Positions 1-8,520 of a stretch of 36,469 nucleotides of DNA are shown here, piece by piece. Origin of the DNA: a virus; IMG/VR virus record IMGVR_UViG_3300025138_000132, positions 1 through 36,469 of that record, one strand, 5' to 3'. The number at the start of each line of letters is the position of its first letter. Position 1 is the first letter of the stretch. A program made the translations under genes and the position numbers. The notes below the pieces were generated by a model, which was not told the DNA's origin, did not search any database, and worked only from the letters and a program-made list of their open reading frames with translations.

Positions 1-1
1 C

Positions 2-238
2 CAAGAAGAATTAGATTCAAAAGGATGGGAATATGATCCATTGAATGGTAATACAGTACTTAAAGGTGATATGGATAAATGGTACGATGCAGATCCAGTA
101 ATTCAAGAAGCTCAAGGCAAAATAGCTTACTTACAAAATATTAATGACACTTTAAAGGAAATATTAGATAATATTAAATGGCGTCATCAGAATATAAAGA
201 ACATGATAGAATGGAGAAAGTTTACTAGCGGTATCTAA
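2..238 (+). CDS. uvsY: UvsY recombination mediator, 5'-truncated by the window edge
   Basis: The frame is open from the first bases of the window to a TAA at 236-238, so the N-terminus lies outside. The visible 78 residues end in a helical stretch (IKWRHQNIKNMIEWRKFTSGI without its last residue is typical) that resembles the C-terminus of T4 UvsY. In T4, UvsY loads the UvsX recombinase onto gp32-coated single-stranded DNA. A TTG at 41 could be read as a start, but the open frame upstream encodes similar charged residues, so I treat the gene as partial. Its stop overlaps the uvsW start (TAATG), the T4-like neighbour order, which strengthens the call. Similarity is over a short segment only, hence moderate confidence. 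Confidence 0.7.
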   Translation, partial: QEELDSKGWEYDPLNGNTVLKGDMDKWYDADPVIQEAQGKIAYLQNINDTLKEILDNIKWRHQNIKNMIEWRKFTSGI

Positions 239-1734
239 TGGAAACTATTACTGTTAAAAAGAAAAATGAAACTTGGCTTGATATTGAATGCGAAGCATCT
301 ATAGAAAGAGAGTTGTCTGAACACTTTTGCTTTTACGTCCCTGGGTATAAATTTATGCCAGCTTATAGAAATAAGATATGGGATGGGAAAATAAGGTTAT
401 ATGATTCAAGGAAAAAACAGCTCTATGTGGGCCTTTTTGACTATCTCTGTGACTTTGCTTCGATAAGGGACTATAGTGTGGTTTCAGAGGGGTCAAAATA
501 CTATGGTACTCCGGGTGAAGTTCTCGAACCCTTACTAGAGGGCCTCTTGTCTGATATTACACTGACAGTGAATCGTTCCTTAGTAACCCCAAGGCCATAT
601 CAAATGGAGGGACTCTCGCACACGCTTTCAAAACAAAAATCCTTATTACTATCACCTACAGGTTCTGGTAAGAGTCTGATTATATATTTGGCCATGAGAT
701 ACTATCTGAAGCATCACGACGGAAAAGTATTAATAATAGTACCTACTACTAGTCTTGTAGCTCAAATGTACAATGATTTTCAAGACTATTCTGTGCTAGA
801 TGATGATTGGGAAGCTACTGAACAGATACATCAAATAATGGGTGGCAGAGAAAAACATGGAATTAAGAATAGAGTCATAATATCTACTTGGCAATCAATT
901 TATAAATTACCACATGTATGGTTCCAAGATTTTGGAATGGTTGTAGGTGATGAAGCTCATAATTTTAAAGCTAAATCATTAACTGCGATTATGGAAAAAT
1001 GTACTAATGCCCAATATAGAATGGGTACTACAGGTACATTAGATGGTACGCAAACTCATCAGTTAGTATTGGAAGGATTATTTGGCCCAGTATATAAGGT
1101 GACAACTACTAAAGAATTAATAGATGCTGGTACGTTAGAACAATTAGATATATCTGTATTGTTATTAAAGTATAAAGACGAGATTTGTAAAGAGATCTCT
1201 AAATGCAAGTATCAAGAAGAATTAGACTTTATCGTAAGATATGGTCCAAGGAATAACTTTATATCTAACTTAGCTGTAGATCAAAAAGGTAATACACTTA
1301 TATTATTTAACTTTGTTGAAAAACATGGTAAACCTTTACATGATCTGCTTAAGACTAAAGTAGATAAAGATAGAAAGTTATTCTATGTATCTGGAGAAAC
1401 AGATGTAGATGATAGAGAATCGATAAGAGCTCTTACTGAAAAAGAAGATAATGCTATTATTGTTGCTAGTCTCGGTACGTTTTCTACAGGTATAAATATA
1501 AAGAGGTTGCATAATTTAATCTTCGCTTCACCTTCGAAGTCACAGATAAGAGTATTGCAATCGATCGGTAGAGGACTTAGAAAATCCGATATGAAGACTC
1601 AGGTATTTGATATAGCTGACGACTTACATTGGAAGAGTAAAAAGAACTATACACTTAACCACGCAGCTGAAAGAATTAAGCTGTATGCTAAAGAGAAATT
1701 TAATTACAAAGTACATGAGGTAAAAATTGGGTAA
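238..1734 (+). CDS. uvsW: UvsW superfamily 2 DNA/RNA helicase
   Basis: This 498-residue protein matches T4 UvsW (503 aa) in length and motif order. Walker A GSGKS lies near residues 142-146, the DEAH box near 238-241 (VVGDEAHNF), motif III-like TGTLDG follows, and the C-terminal RecA-like lobe contains the SIGRGLRKSD motif VI. UvsW unwinds branched recombination intermediates and R-loops and ends origin-dependent replication in T4. The ATG at 238 shares its A with the uvsY stop codon, suggesting translational coupling. The 3' end overlaps the next gene by 8 bp. Confidence 0.95.
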   Translation: METITVKKKNETWLDIECEASIERELSEHFCFYVPGYKFMPAYRNKIWDGKIRLYDSRKKQLYVGLFDYLCDFASIRDYSVVSEGSKYYGTPGEVLEPLLEGLLSDITLTVNRSLVTPRPYQMEGLSHTLSKQKSLLLSPTGSGKSLIIYLAMRYYLKHHDGKVLIIVPTTSLVAQMYNDFQDYSVLDDDWEATEQIHQIMGGREKHGIKNRVIISTWQSIYKLPHVWFQDFGMVVGDEAHNFKAKSLTAIMEKCTNAQYRMGTTGTLDGTQTHQLVLEGLFGPVYKVTTTKELIDAGTLEQLDISVLLLKYKDEICKEISKCKYQEELDFIVRYGPRNNFISNLAVDQKGNTLILFNFVEKHGKPLHDLLKTKVDKDRKLFYVSGETDVDDRESIRALTEKEDNAIIVASLGTFSTGINIKRLHNLIFASPSKSQIRVLQSIGRGLRKSDMKTQVFDIADDLHWKSKKNYTLNHAAERIKLYAKEKFNYKVHEVKIG

Positions 1735-2122
1735 TTCAGAGATAAACATTAGACATTTTAAACTGATGAGTGGTGAAGAAATTATTGGATTAGTAACTCA
1801 AGGATATGATAATACTGATCCTGCTACTATTGTTATTGAGAGACCATTTAAGATAGTAACTAATATGCTAGGTGGCATACACTTTACTCCATGGTTTCCT
1901 TTTTCTACGCAGAAGCTTTATAGTCTAAATAAAAAGACTATCGTTCATGATGTTAAGTTAGACGAAGATGTAGCTCAAGAATATATTAAGATTGCTACTT
2001 CTGATGCTCCTGCTGTTAAGAAAGTTAGTATGAAATCTACTGATGATATGTACACTGAAATGGAAGAACTGATAGAAGATTTTGATGATGAGATTCATGA
2101 AGAGAATAAAACGATTCATTAA
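1727..2122 (+). CDS. Sm-like (LSm-fold) phage protein, copy 1
   Basis: A 131-residue protein with an N-terminal beta-rich region containing LMSGEEIIGLV and, further on, FTPWFPFS, followed by a very acidic C-terminal tail (about residues 105-128). The same two motifs occur in the gene at 16713 (LSSGEEIIANV, FMPWMPYT), so the two are paralogues. An Sm-like protein of putative cyanophage origin has been solved structurally, and this motif pattern fits that group; RNA binding is inferred, not shown. I use the TTG start at 1727 because GAGG at 1717-1720 gives a good ribosome-binding spacing and the start overlaps the uvsW stop; an ATG at 1766 would remove the first beta strand. Confidence 0.7.
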   Translation: MGNSEINIRHFKLMSGEEIIGLVTQGYDNTDPATIVIERPFKIVTNMLGGIHFTPWFPFSTQKLYSLNKKTIVHDVKLDEDVAQEYIKIATSDAPAVKKVSMKSTDDMYTEMEELIEDFDDEIHEENKTIH

Positions 2123-2133
2123 TTATTCTACTA

Positions 2134-2154
2134 TACCCCTTTCCCTCCAGGGTA
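2134..2154 (+). terminator. Weak hairpin after the Sm-like gene
   Basis: TACCC at 2134-2138 can pair with GGGTA at 2150-2154 around an 11-base loop. It lies just after the stop of the uvsW/Sm-like unit and before a new promoter, the right place for a terminator, but the stem is only 5 bp and no T-tract follows. Low confidence. Confidence 0.3.
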
Positions 2155-2195
2155 CAATATATTATACCATAAAACTAAGCAAATGTAAAGGATTA

Positions 2196-2212
2196 TTTCA
2201 CAAAAAGTGAAA
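2196..2212 (+). promoter_or_regulatory. Palindromic operator candidate TTTCAC-N5-GTGAAA
   Basis: TTTCAC (2196-2201), five A bases, GTGAAA (2207-2212). The same palindrome with the same 5-base centre occurs upstream of the promoters at 6035 and 8434. A further GGTGAAAA half-site lies nearer to the -35 box of the gp55 promoter. It could bind a repressor or activator; no protein is identified. Confidence 0.4.
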
Positions 2213-2255
2213 ATAAATACACAGAAGGTGAAAATAAAAATAATCAAATTAAACG

Positions 2256-2284
2256 TTTACATTTCGCCTAAACTGTGGTATAAT
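2256..2284 (+). promoter_or_regulatory. Sigma70-type promoter P1 for gene 55 operon
   Basis: -35 TTTACA at 2256-2261, 17-bp spacer, -10 TATAAT at 2279-2284 preceded by GG and followed by ATA. The expected start is near 2291, leaving a leader of about 29 nt with TTGGAG ahead of the gene 55 ATG at 2320. Confidence 0.85.
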
Positions 2285-2319
2285 ATAACTATATAATTTA
2301 ATTTTGGAGAATAATTATT

Positions 2320-2898
2320 ATGGCTAAGATACCAGCTAAAAAGAAACCACATTACGTGAATAATAGAGATTTTTCTGAAGCAGTCATGGATTACGCTACG
2401 GGCGTACACGCGGCTAGAGCAGAGAATTCGCAAATACCAAAAGTAACTGATTATATCGCTACTTGTTTTATCAAGATTGCAGAGGGTCTAAGTCATAGAC
2501 CAAACTTTGTAAGATATACATATAGGGAAGAAATGGTTATGGATGGAGTAGAAAACTGCTTAAGAGCAATTAACAATTATAATATTGAGACAGCTACCCG
2601 AACAGGTAAACCAAATGCTTTTTCATATTTTACTCAGATATGTTACTTTGCTTTCATTCGTAGAATAGCTAAAGAAAAGAAACAACAAGATATCAAGTTT
2701 AAGTTTATTGAAAAAATGGGCATAGAAGATTTCGTTCAAATGGGAATGGATAACGAAGGGGCAGAACAAACTATGCAATATGTAGATACCTTAAGACAGC
2801 GTATTAATAAAGTACAAGATAAAGATAAAGCTATTAAAGACTTTGCAAAAGAAGAAAAGAAAAAAGAAGCTCGTAAGTTAGAGCTTTTTATGAGCTAA
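2320..2898 (+). CDS. 55: Late-transcription sigma factor gp55
   Basis: The 192-residue protein aligns along most of its length with T4 gp55 (185 aa): a YVNNRDF start, IAEGLSHRPNF in the middle and a helical segment ending in AFIRRIAKEKKQ. T4 gp55 is a divergent sigma that replaces host sigma70 and recognises TATAAATA late promoters, working with gp33 and the gp45 clamp. Four TATAAATA elements in this window (10671, 13286, 20973, 31582) are its expected targets, and gp45 is encoded here; gp33 is not seen. TTGGAG lies 10-15 nt before the ATG. It heads an operon with genes 47 and 46. Confidence 0.93.
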   Translation: MAKIPAKKKPHYVNNRDFSEAVMDYATGVHAARAENSQIPKVTDYIATCFIKIAEGLSHRPNFVRYTYREEMVMDGVENCLRAINNYNIETATRTGKPNAFSYFTQICYFAFIRRIAKEKKQQDIKFKFIEKMGIEDFVQMGMDNEGAEQTMQYVDTLRQRINKVQDKDKAIKDFAKEEKKKEARKLELFMS

Positions 2899-2899
2899 T

Positions 2900-3961
2900 A
2901 TGAAAGTAGCAATATTAAATGACACCCATTGTGGTGTGAGAAACTCGTCTGATATATTCTTAAATTATCAAAAAAGATTTTATGAAGAAGTATTCTTTCC
3001 TTATCTTAAAGACAACGATATAAAACAAATACTACATTTAGGTGATTACTATGAGCATCGTAAGTTTGTTAATTTTAAAGCGTTAAATCAAAATAGAAAA
3101 GACTTTTTAGAGCCTATGCGTGATGCAGGTATTACTATGGATATTATTCCTGGCAATCACGACGTATATTTTAAGAATACTAATGAGCTTTGTTCTCTTA
3201 AAGAACTGCTTGGGTATTTTACTTCTAATGTAAATATTATAATGGAACCAAAGGTCTTAGATTATGCTGGATTAAAAGTAGCAGTTATTCCATGGATTAA
3301 TAATAGTAATTACGAAGAATATACTAAGTTTGCAATGACATGCAAAGCGCCAATACTTGGAGCTCATCTAGAATTAAAAGGATTTGATTTAATGGCTGGA
3401 ATGCCTAACCCTCATGGTATGAGTGCTGATATCTTTAGTAGATTTGAAACAGTATTATCTGGTCATTTCCATACTAAATCAAGTCAAGGTAATGTAACGT
3501 ATCTTGGATCTCAAATGGAGTTTACATGGGCTGATGTAGATGACCCTAAGTACTTCCATGTCTTAGATACTGAAACAAGAGAAATAACTCCAGTACGTAA
3601 TCCTATAACAATGTTTAAAAAGTTTGTATACGACGACGAGAACAACGATTACGACAATATAAATATAAATGAGTTTGAGAAAAAGTTTGTAAAGATCATT
3701 GTACTAAACAAAACTGACCTTTATATGTTCGATAAATTTATTGATCGGCTTCAATCTATTGAAACTTACGAGCTCAAGATAGCTGAGAACTTTGAAGAGT
3801 TTCTTGGCGAAAGCGTAGAAGATGAAAAGGTCTCTTTAGAAGATACTACTGAATTGCTGGATTCTTATGTAGAAGCAGTAGAAACAGACTTAGATAAAGA
3901 GAAGCTTAAGTTGAAATTGAGAGAGTTTTATACAGAAGCTCAAAATTTAGAGATTATATGA
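2900..3961 (+). CDS. 47: gp47, SbcD/Mre11-like nuclease subunit
   Basis: A 353-residue calcineurin-like metallophosphoesterase with the full motif series: NDTHCG (residues 7-12), LGDYYEHR (near 47), PGNHDVY (near 83-89), GAHLELKG and SGHFHTK (near 187-193). With gp46 it forms the Mre11/Rad50-type complex that resects DNA ends for UvsX-dependent recombination, which in T4 also drives late replication and host DNA degradation. The start lies 1 bp after the gene 55 stop, and the stop overlaps the gene 46 start by 4 bp (ATGA), so the subunits are probably translated coupled. Confidence 0.95.
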   Translation: MKVAILNDTHCGVRNSSDIFLNYQKRFYEEVFFPYLKDNDIKQILHLGDYYEHRKFVNFKALNQNRKDFLEPMRDAGITMDIIPGNHDVYFKNTNELCSLKELLGYFTSNVNIIMEPKVLDYAGLKVAVIPWINNSNYEEYTKFAMTCKAPILGAHLELKGFDLMAGMPNPHGMSADIFSRFETVLSGHFHTKSSQGNVTYLGSQMEFTWADVDDPKYFHVLDTETREITPVRNPITMFKKFVYDDENNDYDNININEFEKKFVKIIVLNKTDLYMFDKFIDRLQSIETYELKIAENFEEFLGESVEDEKVSLEDTTELLDSYVEAVETDLDKEKLKLKLREFYTEAQNLEII

Positions 3962-5673
3962 TACAGTTTAAAACATGTAGGTGGAAGAATTTCCTCTCCA
4001 CCGGTAATGAGTTTATTGAAATACAATTAGATAGAACACCATCTACTTTAGTAGTTGGACAGAATGGTGCAGGTAAATCTACCCTTCTAGATGCACTTTC
4101 TTATGGGTTATTTAATAAACCTCATAGGGATATAAAAAAGGATCAACTGATTAACTCAGTGAACGGTAAGAGAGCTGTAGTTGAGGTTGAGTTTGAAATA
4201 GGCGGTATTGAATTTAAAGTACATAGAGGTATAAGACCAGGCAAATTCGAAATTTGGCAGAATGGTAATCTTATTAATCAATCATCAAACGCAAGAGATT
4301 ATCAGAAATTCTTAGAACAGAATATATTAAAACTAAACCATAAGTCATTCCATCAAGTAGTAGTACTTGGATCAAGTTCTTTCATTCCATTCATGCAATT
4401 GCCTGTTTGGTCTAGAAGAGAGATAATAGAAGACTTATTAGATATTAATATATTTTCAAAGATGAACCAATTACTAAAAGAACGCAATTCAAAGATACGT
4501 GAACAATTAGTAGATATTAATCATCAATTAGATTTAACTAAGAGTAAGATTGATTCTCAAAACAAGTACATACGTAATCTAAAAGATCTTAACGACGATT
4601 TGATAGAACAGAAACGTGATTCAATTAAGGAACATAAAACAGAAATCACGCGTCTATTTGAAGAGTCAAAAACAATTGGAAAAAATCTAACAATCATGGT
4701 TACCTCTGAAGAAGAAGCTTATCAAAAGTATACAGATCAAGTAGCACATATTAAATCCCACAATCAAGTACTAAATAATAAAATCAAAGATTTAGTTTCG
4801 GAATCAAAATTCTATGAAGATAACGACCACTGTCCAACCTGTGACCAAGACATTTCTGAAGAAAAGAAAGAATCAAAAATCAGTCACGTTAAGTCATGCG
4901 CAAGAGATGTACAAACAGAAAAAGAAGATCTCCAAAGAAGACTCAATGTCTTGTCTACAGAAGGTACTACTATCAAAACAAATCTAGATTCGTTAAGAGC
5001 TAGTCAAAATAAGATTAATAGTAATAATGATGCAGTTACTATATTACAAAAAGAAATAGATAAAATTCAAAAAGAAATTAATAAGATTAATTCTTCTCAA
5101 GGCGATGTAAAATCAGCTAAAACTGAATTATCAGATATGAGAGATTCTAAAGATACTTTCACTGATAAGAAAATCGAATACGTAGAAGAAAGAACTTATA
5201 ACGAAGTAATAGGAGAGATGCTTAAAGATACAGGTATCAAGACTAAAGTAATCAAGCAATACTTGCCGGTCATGAATCGTCTGATAAACCAATATCTGCA
5301 AATCTTAGATTTCTTCGTAGCATTTCATCTTGATGAGAACTTTAACGAGACTATTCGTTCTAGACACAGAGACTCATTTAATTATGCGTCATTCTCAGAA
5401 GGAGAAAAACAGAGAATTGATTTATCATTACTTTTTACTTGGAGACAAATTGCCAAAATGAAGAATTCAGCAGCTACAAACTTACTGATTCTTGATGAGA
5501 CATTTGATTCTAGTCTAGATGTTGATGGTGTAAATAATCTAACAAAAATTCTCAGCACCTTAGAAGAAGGTACAAACATCTTTATTATATCTCACAAAGG
5601 AGATATATTAGAAGATAAATTCAGATCTAAAATCGAGTTCTATAAGGATAGAAACTTTAGTAAAATTAGATAA
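3958..5673 (+). CDS. 46: gp46, SbcC/Rad50-like ATPase subunit
   Basis: A 571-residue SMC/Rad50-family protein (T4 gp46 is 560 aa). Walker A GQNGAGKST is at residues 34-42. Long heptad-rich coiled coil on both sides flanks the zinc hook CPTC at residues 292-295. The ABC signature FSEGEKQR lies near 479-486 and Walker B LLILDETFDS follows near 510. It is the ATP-dependent partner of gp47 in end resection. All catalytic motifs are intact. Nine bases separate its stop from the start of the tRNA, so the tRNA is probably cut from the same transcript. Confidence 0.95.
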   Translation: MIQFKTCRWKNFLSTGNEFIEIQLDRTPSTLVVGQNGAGKSTLLDALSYGLFNKPHRDIKKDQLINSVNGKRAVVEVEFEIGGIEFKVHRGIRPGKFEIWQNGNLINQSSNARDYQKFLEQNILKLNHKSFHQVVVLGSSSFIPFMQLPVWSRREIIEDLLDINIFSKMNQLLKERNSKIREQLVDINHQLDLTKSKIDSQNKYIRNLKDLNDDLIEQKRDSIKEHKTEITRLFEESKTIGKNLTIMVTSEEEAYQKYTDQVAHIKSHNQVLNNKIKDLVSESKFYEDNDHCPTCDQDISEEKKESKISHVKSCARDVQTEKEDLQRRLNVLSTEGTTIKTNLDSLRASQNKINSNNDAVTILQKEIDKIQKEINKINSSQGDVKSAKTELSDMRDSKDTFTDKKIEYVEERTYNEVIGEMLKDTGIKTKVIKQYLPVMNRLINQYLQILDFFVAFHLDENFNETIRSRHRDSFNYASFSEGEKQRIDLSLLFTWRQIAKMKNSAATNLLILDETFDSSLDVDGVNNLTKILSTLEEGTNIFIISHKGDILEDKFRSKIEFYKDRNFSKIR

Positions 5674-5681
5674 CACTTACA

Positions 5682-5756
5682 GTTCTCGTAGTTCAATGGA
5701 TAGAATATCGGTCTTCTAAACCGCTGATACAGGTTCGACTCCTGTCGGGGACGCCA
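5682..5756 (+). tRNA. tRNA-Arg (anticodon UCU), CCA encoded
   Basis: A full cloverleaf can be folded. The acceptor arms GTTCTCG (5682-5688) and CGGGGAC (5746-5752) pair over 7 bp with U-G wobbles. The D-arm contains the AATGG loop, the anticodon loop is CTTCTAA with TCT at 5715-5717, and the T-arm is CAGG-TTCGACT-CCTG. Discriminator G and an encoded CCA end the gene. The lowest anticodon-stem pair appears to be a T-C mismatch. It reads AGA, which this phage uses very heavily for arginine. No promoter of its own is visible; it sits inside the gene 55-47-46 operon. Confidence 0.93.
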
Positions 5757-5771
5757 ATACAGGAAAACAAA

Positions 5772-5966
5772 ATGGAAGTAACTTACGTAGATTACAACTT
5801 TAAAATGAGCCCATACGGCATACAGTTCTCAGATACTGGTCCAGATAAATTAACAATGGAACAATTAGATAAACATGACTTTAAACAAGGAGATAAGTTT
5901 GTACTCTATACTGATACTCAAGGCCAAGTTTGTCTTAAAAAGGATAGAGACACTGGTTTCTTATAA
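5772..5966 (+). CDS. Small conserved-type hypothetical protein
   Basis: A 64-residue protein not recognised. It is soluble and mixed in charge, with aromatic residues at the N-terminus and a predicted beta-rich end (DKFVLYTDTQGQVCLKK). AGGA lies upstream of the ATG, in the 15 nt after the tRNA CCA end. It is the last gene of the gene 55 operon, before the promoter at 6035. Confidence 0.65.
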   Translation: MEVTYVDYNFKMSPYGIQFSDTGPDKLTMEQLDKHDFKQGDKFVLYTDTQGQVCLKKDRDTGFL

Positions 5967-5982
5967 CTCTGAGTTCTAAGCT

Positions 5983-6045
5983 TATAAAAAGTGATAAAAG
6001 TGCTAATTATTTTCACCAAAAGTGAAATTAATCGTTTACATTTGC
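5983..6045 (+). repeat. 63-bp upstream regulatory repeat, copy 1
   Basis: Identical to 8382-8444. It spans two AAAGTG-like words, the palindrome TTTCAC-N5-GTGAAA (6011-6027) and the -35 region of the promoter. Its duplication ahead of the two partner genes suggests deliberate co-regulation. Confidence 0.85.
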
Positions 6046-6063
6046 CCCGAAATGTAGTATAAT
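6035..6063 (+). promoter_or_regulatory. Sigma70-type promoter P2 for the HExxH/VWA gene
   Basis: TTTACA at 6035-6040, 17-bp spacer, TATAAT at 6058-6063, followed by ATA. Here AG rather than GG precedes the -10 box. A GTGAAA half-site ends 7 bp before the -35. Expected start near 6070. Confidence 0.85.
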
Positions 6064-6095
6064 ATACATATATTGATAATAAATAAAGGAGCAAA

Positions 6096-8363
6096 ATGAA
6101 CCATAATCCAACAATCGCAAAACTACTTGCTAAAGAAAATGTTACTGTTCAACATGGTAACTATCATACCGCTTGGTTTGATATTAAAAACAGAGTACTC
6201 GGTCTTCCTATCTGGAAAGATATGGGTAAAGATGTATACGATCTTTTAGTTGGTCATGAAATTGGACATGCTTTATATACTCCTTTCGAAGGCTGGCATG
6301 ATTCTCCAGAAAAGCTGGAAGGTTGCCCTAGATCTTATATCAATGTAATTGAAGATGCTAGAATTGAAAAGTTTGTTAGATCTGATTATCCTGGTCTTAT
6401 TAGACCAATGGCTAATGGATATAAAATTCTTTTAGAAACTGGATTCTTTTCTGATGTAGATAATATCAATTGGAATGAAGTAAAGCTTATCGATAAGATT
6501 AATCTTAAAGCTAAGTTACAAAATCTAATTGAAGTTCCTTTTAATTCAGAAGAGCAAGTATACTTTGACAGAGCTTTTACAACTATTACATTTGATGAAG
6601 TTGTAGAATTATGTAGAGACATATTAGCTTACACACAAGAAAACCAACCAGAATTACTAACTCCGCCACCTGCTTCGGATGACGATCAAGACCTTGGTAA
6701 TAATGAGAATGATGATTTACCACAAGGGCATGATGACGTACAAGCACCAGGAGAAGATAATGAAACAACAAATGAAAAAGATTCTGAATCAAGGAACGAA
6801 AACTCAGAAGAAAATTCAGAAGATTCAGACGAGAATTCAACAAGTTCAGAAGCAGAAGAAAGCGCTAAAGATAAAGATATTCCAGCTGGAGATACAGATA
6901 AACAAAAACAAACTCCAGATGCTGATGAATCGCTTACAGATAATTTCTATAGAAATGCAGAAAGAGACTTAATTGATTTAGATGAAGATGGCAGTCAAAC
7001 ATTATATGTAAATGGTCCTTCAAAAGAAATCATTAATGATGTAGTAGTACCTTATAAAAAACTAGCAGAATACAGAGAAAGAATGAGAACTAAAAGATTT
7101 GCTTTTCCTGAGTATGAAGAAAAAGGTGATTTTGCAGCTCAATACGAGATCGTTAAAAAGATGTATACACAAAAAATGAAAGACGTAAAAGTTTCTATTA
7201 GACCTGCAGTTAAAGAGTTCGAACAAAGAAAAGCTGCTCAAAGATGGCAAAAAGCTTCTACTGCTAAAACTGGAATGCTTAACGTAAATAAGCTTCATGC
7301 TTATAAAACTGATGATGATATATTTCTAAGAGCTACTAAACTAGCTGATAGTAAAAATCATGGAATGATGATGATGATCGATTATTCAGGTTCTATGTAT
7401 ACAACATTAGGACATGTATTAGATCAACTTATTCATTTAGTTGCTTTCTGTAAAGCAGTTCAAATTCCATTTGAGGTATACGGATTTACATCAGTAAATA
7501 CTAGAGCTAAATACATCAGAGATATGCATATTGATGGTGATATATCAATGGCTGATTGTTGTTTACCACAACTAATTAGTTCAGATCTTAATAAAACAGA
7601 CTATACAGAAGCTTTATTTCAGCTATACCTCAGACATGTATGTATGACAGATTTAAAGAACTATGGAGAAGATGACGAAAATGGTTTAAGCTGGAGATTT
7701 AAGATGGCTCATGATGACTTTATGGCAACTTCAGAAAAATTAGGTTCTACACCTCTTAATCAAGCTCTTGTATTAGCTCACACATTAATTAAAAAGTTTA
7801 AAGCTAAAAACGCTGTCGAAAAAATGAACTTTGTAGTTCTTTCAGATGGTGATTCAAATAGATTGAATAAAGAGTCAACGATGGATCATGAACTGTATAC
7901 AGAAAGTAACTGGTATGGTAGCCGCAATGTAATTGCAATTATTGAGAAAAAGAAAGTCGTTCTTAAAGATCTAGGAAGAAGAGGAACTAAAGATCTTTTA
8001 GCTAGTCTTCAAAAAAGATATGGATGTACAACTTTAGGTTTCTTTGTATCTAGCGATAATCATGATTGGAGATCAAAAGTCGGAGAAGTTAATAATAATG
8101 ATTACAGATATGGATCAGACTTCTACAAAGATGCGAGCAATATGTATAGAAAAGACAAAGTCGCTCATTATCAAAATGTTCTTGGGTACGACGAGTTCTA
8201 CTTAGTAAAAGGCCAGAAGCTAGCAACTCAATCTGATACTCAAATGGACAATCTTGGAAATGACGCATCGAAAGGTCAGATTGGAGCAGCATTTAAAAAG
8301 AAAGCTAAATCAAAGAAGGCCAATAAAGTCCTATTAACTAAGTTCGGAATAGCTGTAGCTTAG
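6096..8363 (+). CDS. CobT-like protein: HExxH metallopeptidase-like N-terminus plus VWA domain
   Basis: A 755-residue protein. HEIGH at about residues 54-58 is a zinc-metalloprotease signature, and a conserved VIEDARIEK follows. A low-complexity acidic Ser/Glu/Asp/Asn linker spans about residues 195-280. The C-terminal half has a von Willebrand A domain with the MIDAS motif DYSGSMYT near 429-436 and later LSDGDSN. Such proteins in marine T4-like phages are often labelled CobT or peptidase. The next gene encodes a MoxR/CobS-type AAA+ ATPase; AAA+ and VWA pairs typically remodel or metal-load target enzymes. Nothing else in the window concerns cobalamin, so the CobT name should not be read as a B12 role. 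AAAGGAG precedes the ATG. Confidence 0.8.
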   Translation: MNHNPTIAKLLAKENVTVQHGNYHTAWFDIKNRVLGLPIWKDMGKDVYDLLVGHEIGHALYTPFEGWHDSPEKLEGCPRSYINVIEDARIEKFVRSDYPGLIRPMANGYKILLETGFFSDVDNINWNEVKLIDKINLKAKLQNLIEVPFNSEEQVYFDRAFTTITFDEVVELCRDILAYTQENQPELLTPPPASDDDQDLGNNENDDLPQGHDDVQAPGEDNETTNEKDSESRNENSEENSEDSDENSTSSEAEESAKDKDIPAGDTDKQKQTPDADESLTDNFYRNAERDLIDLDEDGSQTLYVNGPSKEIINDVVVPYKKLAEYRERMRTKRFAFPEYEEKGDFAAQYEIVKKMYTQKMKDVKVSIRPAVKEFEQRKAAQRWQKASTAKTGMLNVNKLHAYKTDDDIFLRATKLADSKNHGMMMMIDYSGSMYTTLGHVLDQLIHLVAFCKAVQIPFEVYGFTSVNTRAKYIRDMHIDGDISMADCCLPQLISSDLNKTDYTEALFQLYLRHVCMTDLKNYGEDDENGLSWRFKMAHDDFMATSEKLGSTPLNQALVLAHTLIKKFKAKNAVEKMNFVVLSDGDSNRLNKESTMDHELYTESNWYGSRNVIAIIEKKKVVLKDLGRRGTKDLLASLQKRYGCTTLGFFVSSDNHDWRSKVGEVNNNDYRYGSDFYKDASNMYRKDKVAHYQNVLGYDEFYLVKGQKLATQSDTQMDNLGNDASKGQIGAAFKKKAKSKKANKVLLTKFGIAVA

Positions 8364-8381
8364 AACTTATAGGAATATGTA

Positions 8382-8444
8382 TATAAAAAGTGATAAAAGT
8401 GCTAATTATTTTCACCAAAAGTGAAATTAATCGTTTACATTTGC
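8382..8444 (+). repeat. 63-bp upstream regulatory repeat, copy 2
   Basis: Identical to 5983-6045, including the palindrome (8410-8426) and the -35 box. It precedes the AAA+ gene just as copy 1 precedes the VWA gene. Confidence 0.85.
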
Positions 8445-8462
8445 TTAGAACTATGGTATAAT
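8434..8462 (+). promoter_or_regulatory. Sigma70-type promoter P3 for the MoxR-like gene and gene 45
   Basis: TTTACA at 8434-8439, 17-bp spacer, TATAAT at 8457-8462 with GG before and ATA after. Expected start near 8469, giving a leader of about 50 nt with AAGGAG near the ATG at 8521. Confidence 0.85.
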
Positions 8463-8520
8463 ATACATATAACTTGATAAAAAAGTGATATAAAAAAGGG
8501 AATAAGGAGCCCACTACATT

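Noticed and set aside
5382-5579. Minus-strand open frames opposite gene 46 and other genes
   Set aside because: They lie inside well-supported + strand genes, have no ribosome-binding sites or recognisable products, and follow from AT-rich codon composition.
6679-6972. Lys/Gln-rich + strand frame inside the HExxH/VWA gene
   Set aside because: It is the shifted reading of the acidic Ser/Glu/Asn linker of the real protein and has no start signal of its own.
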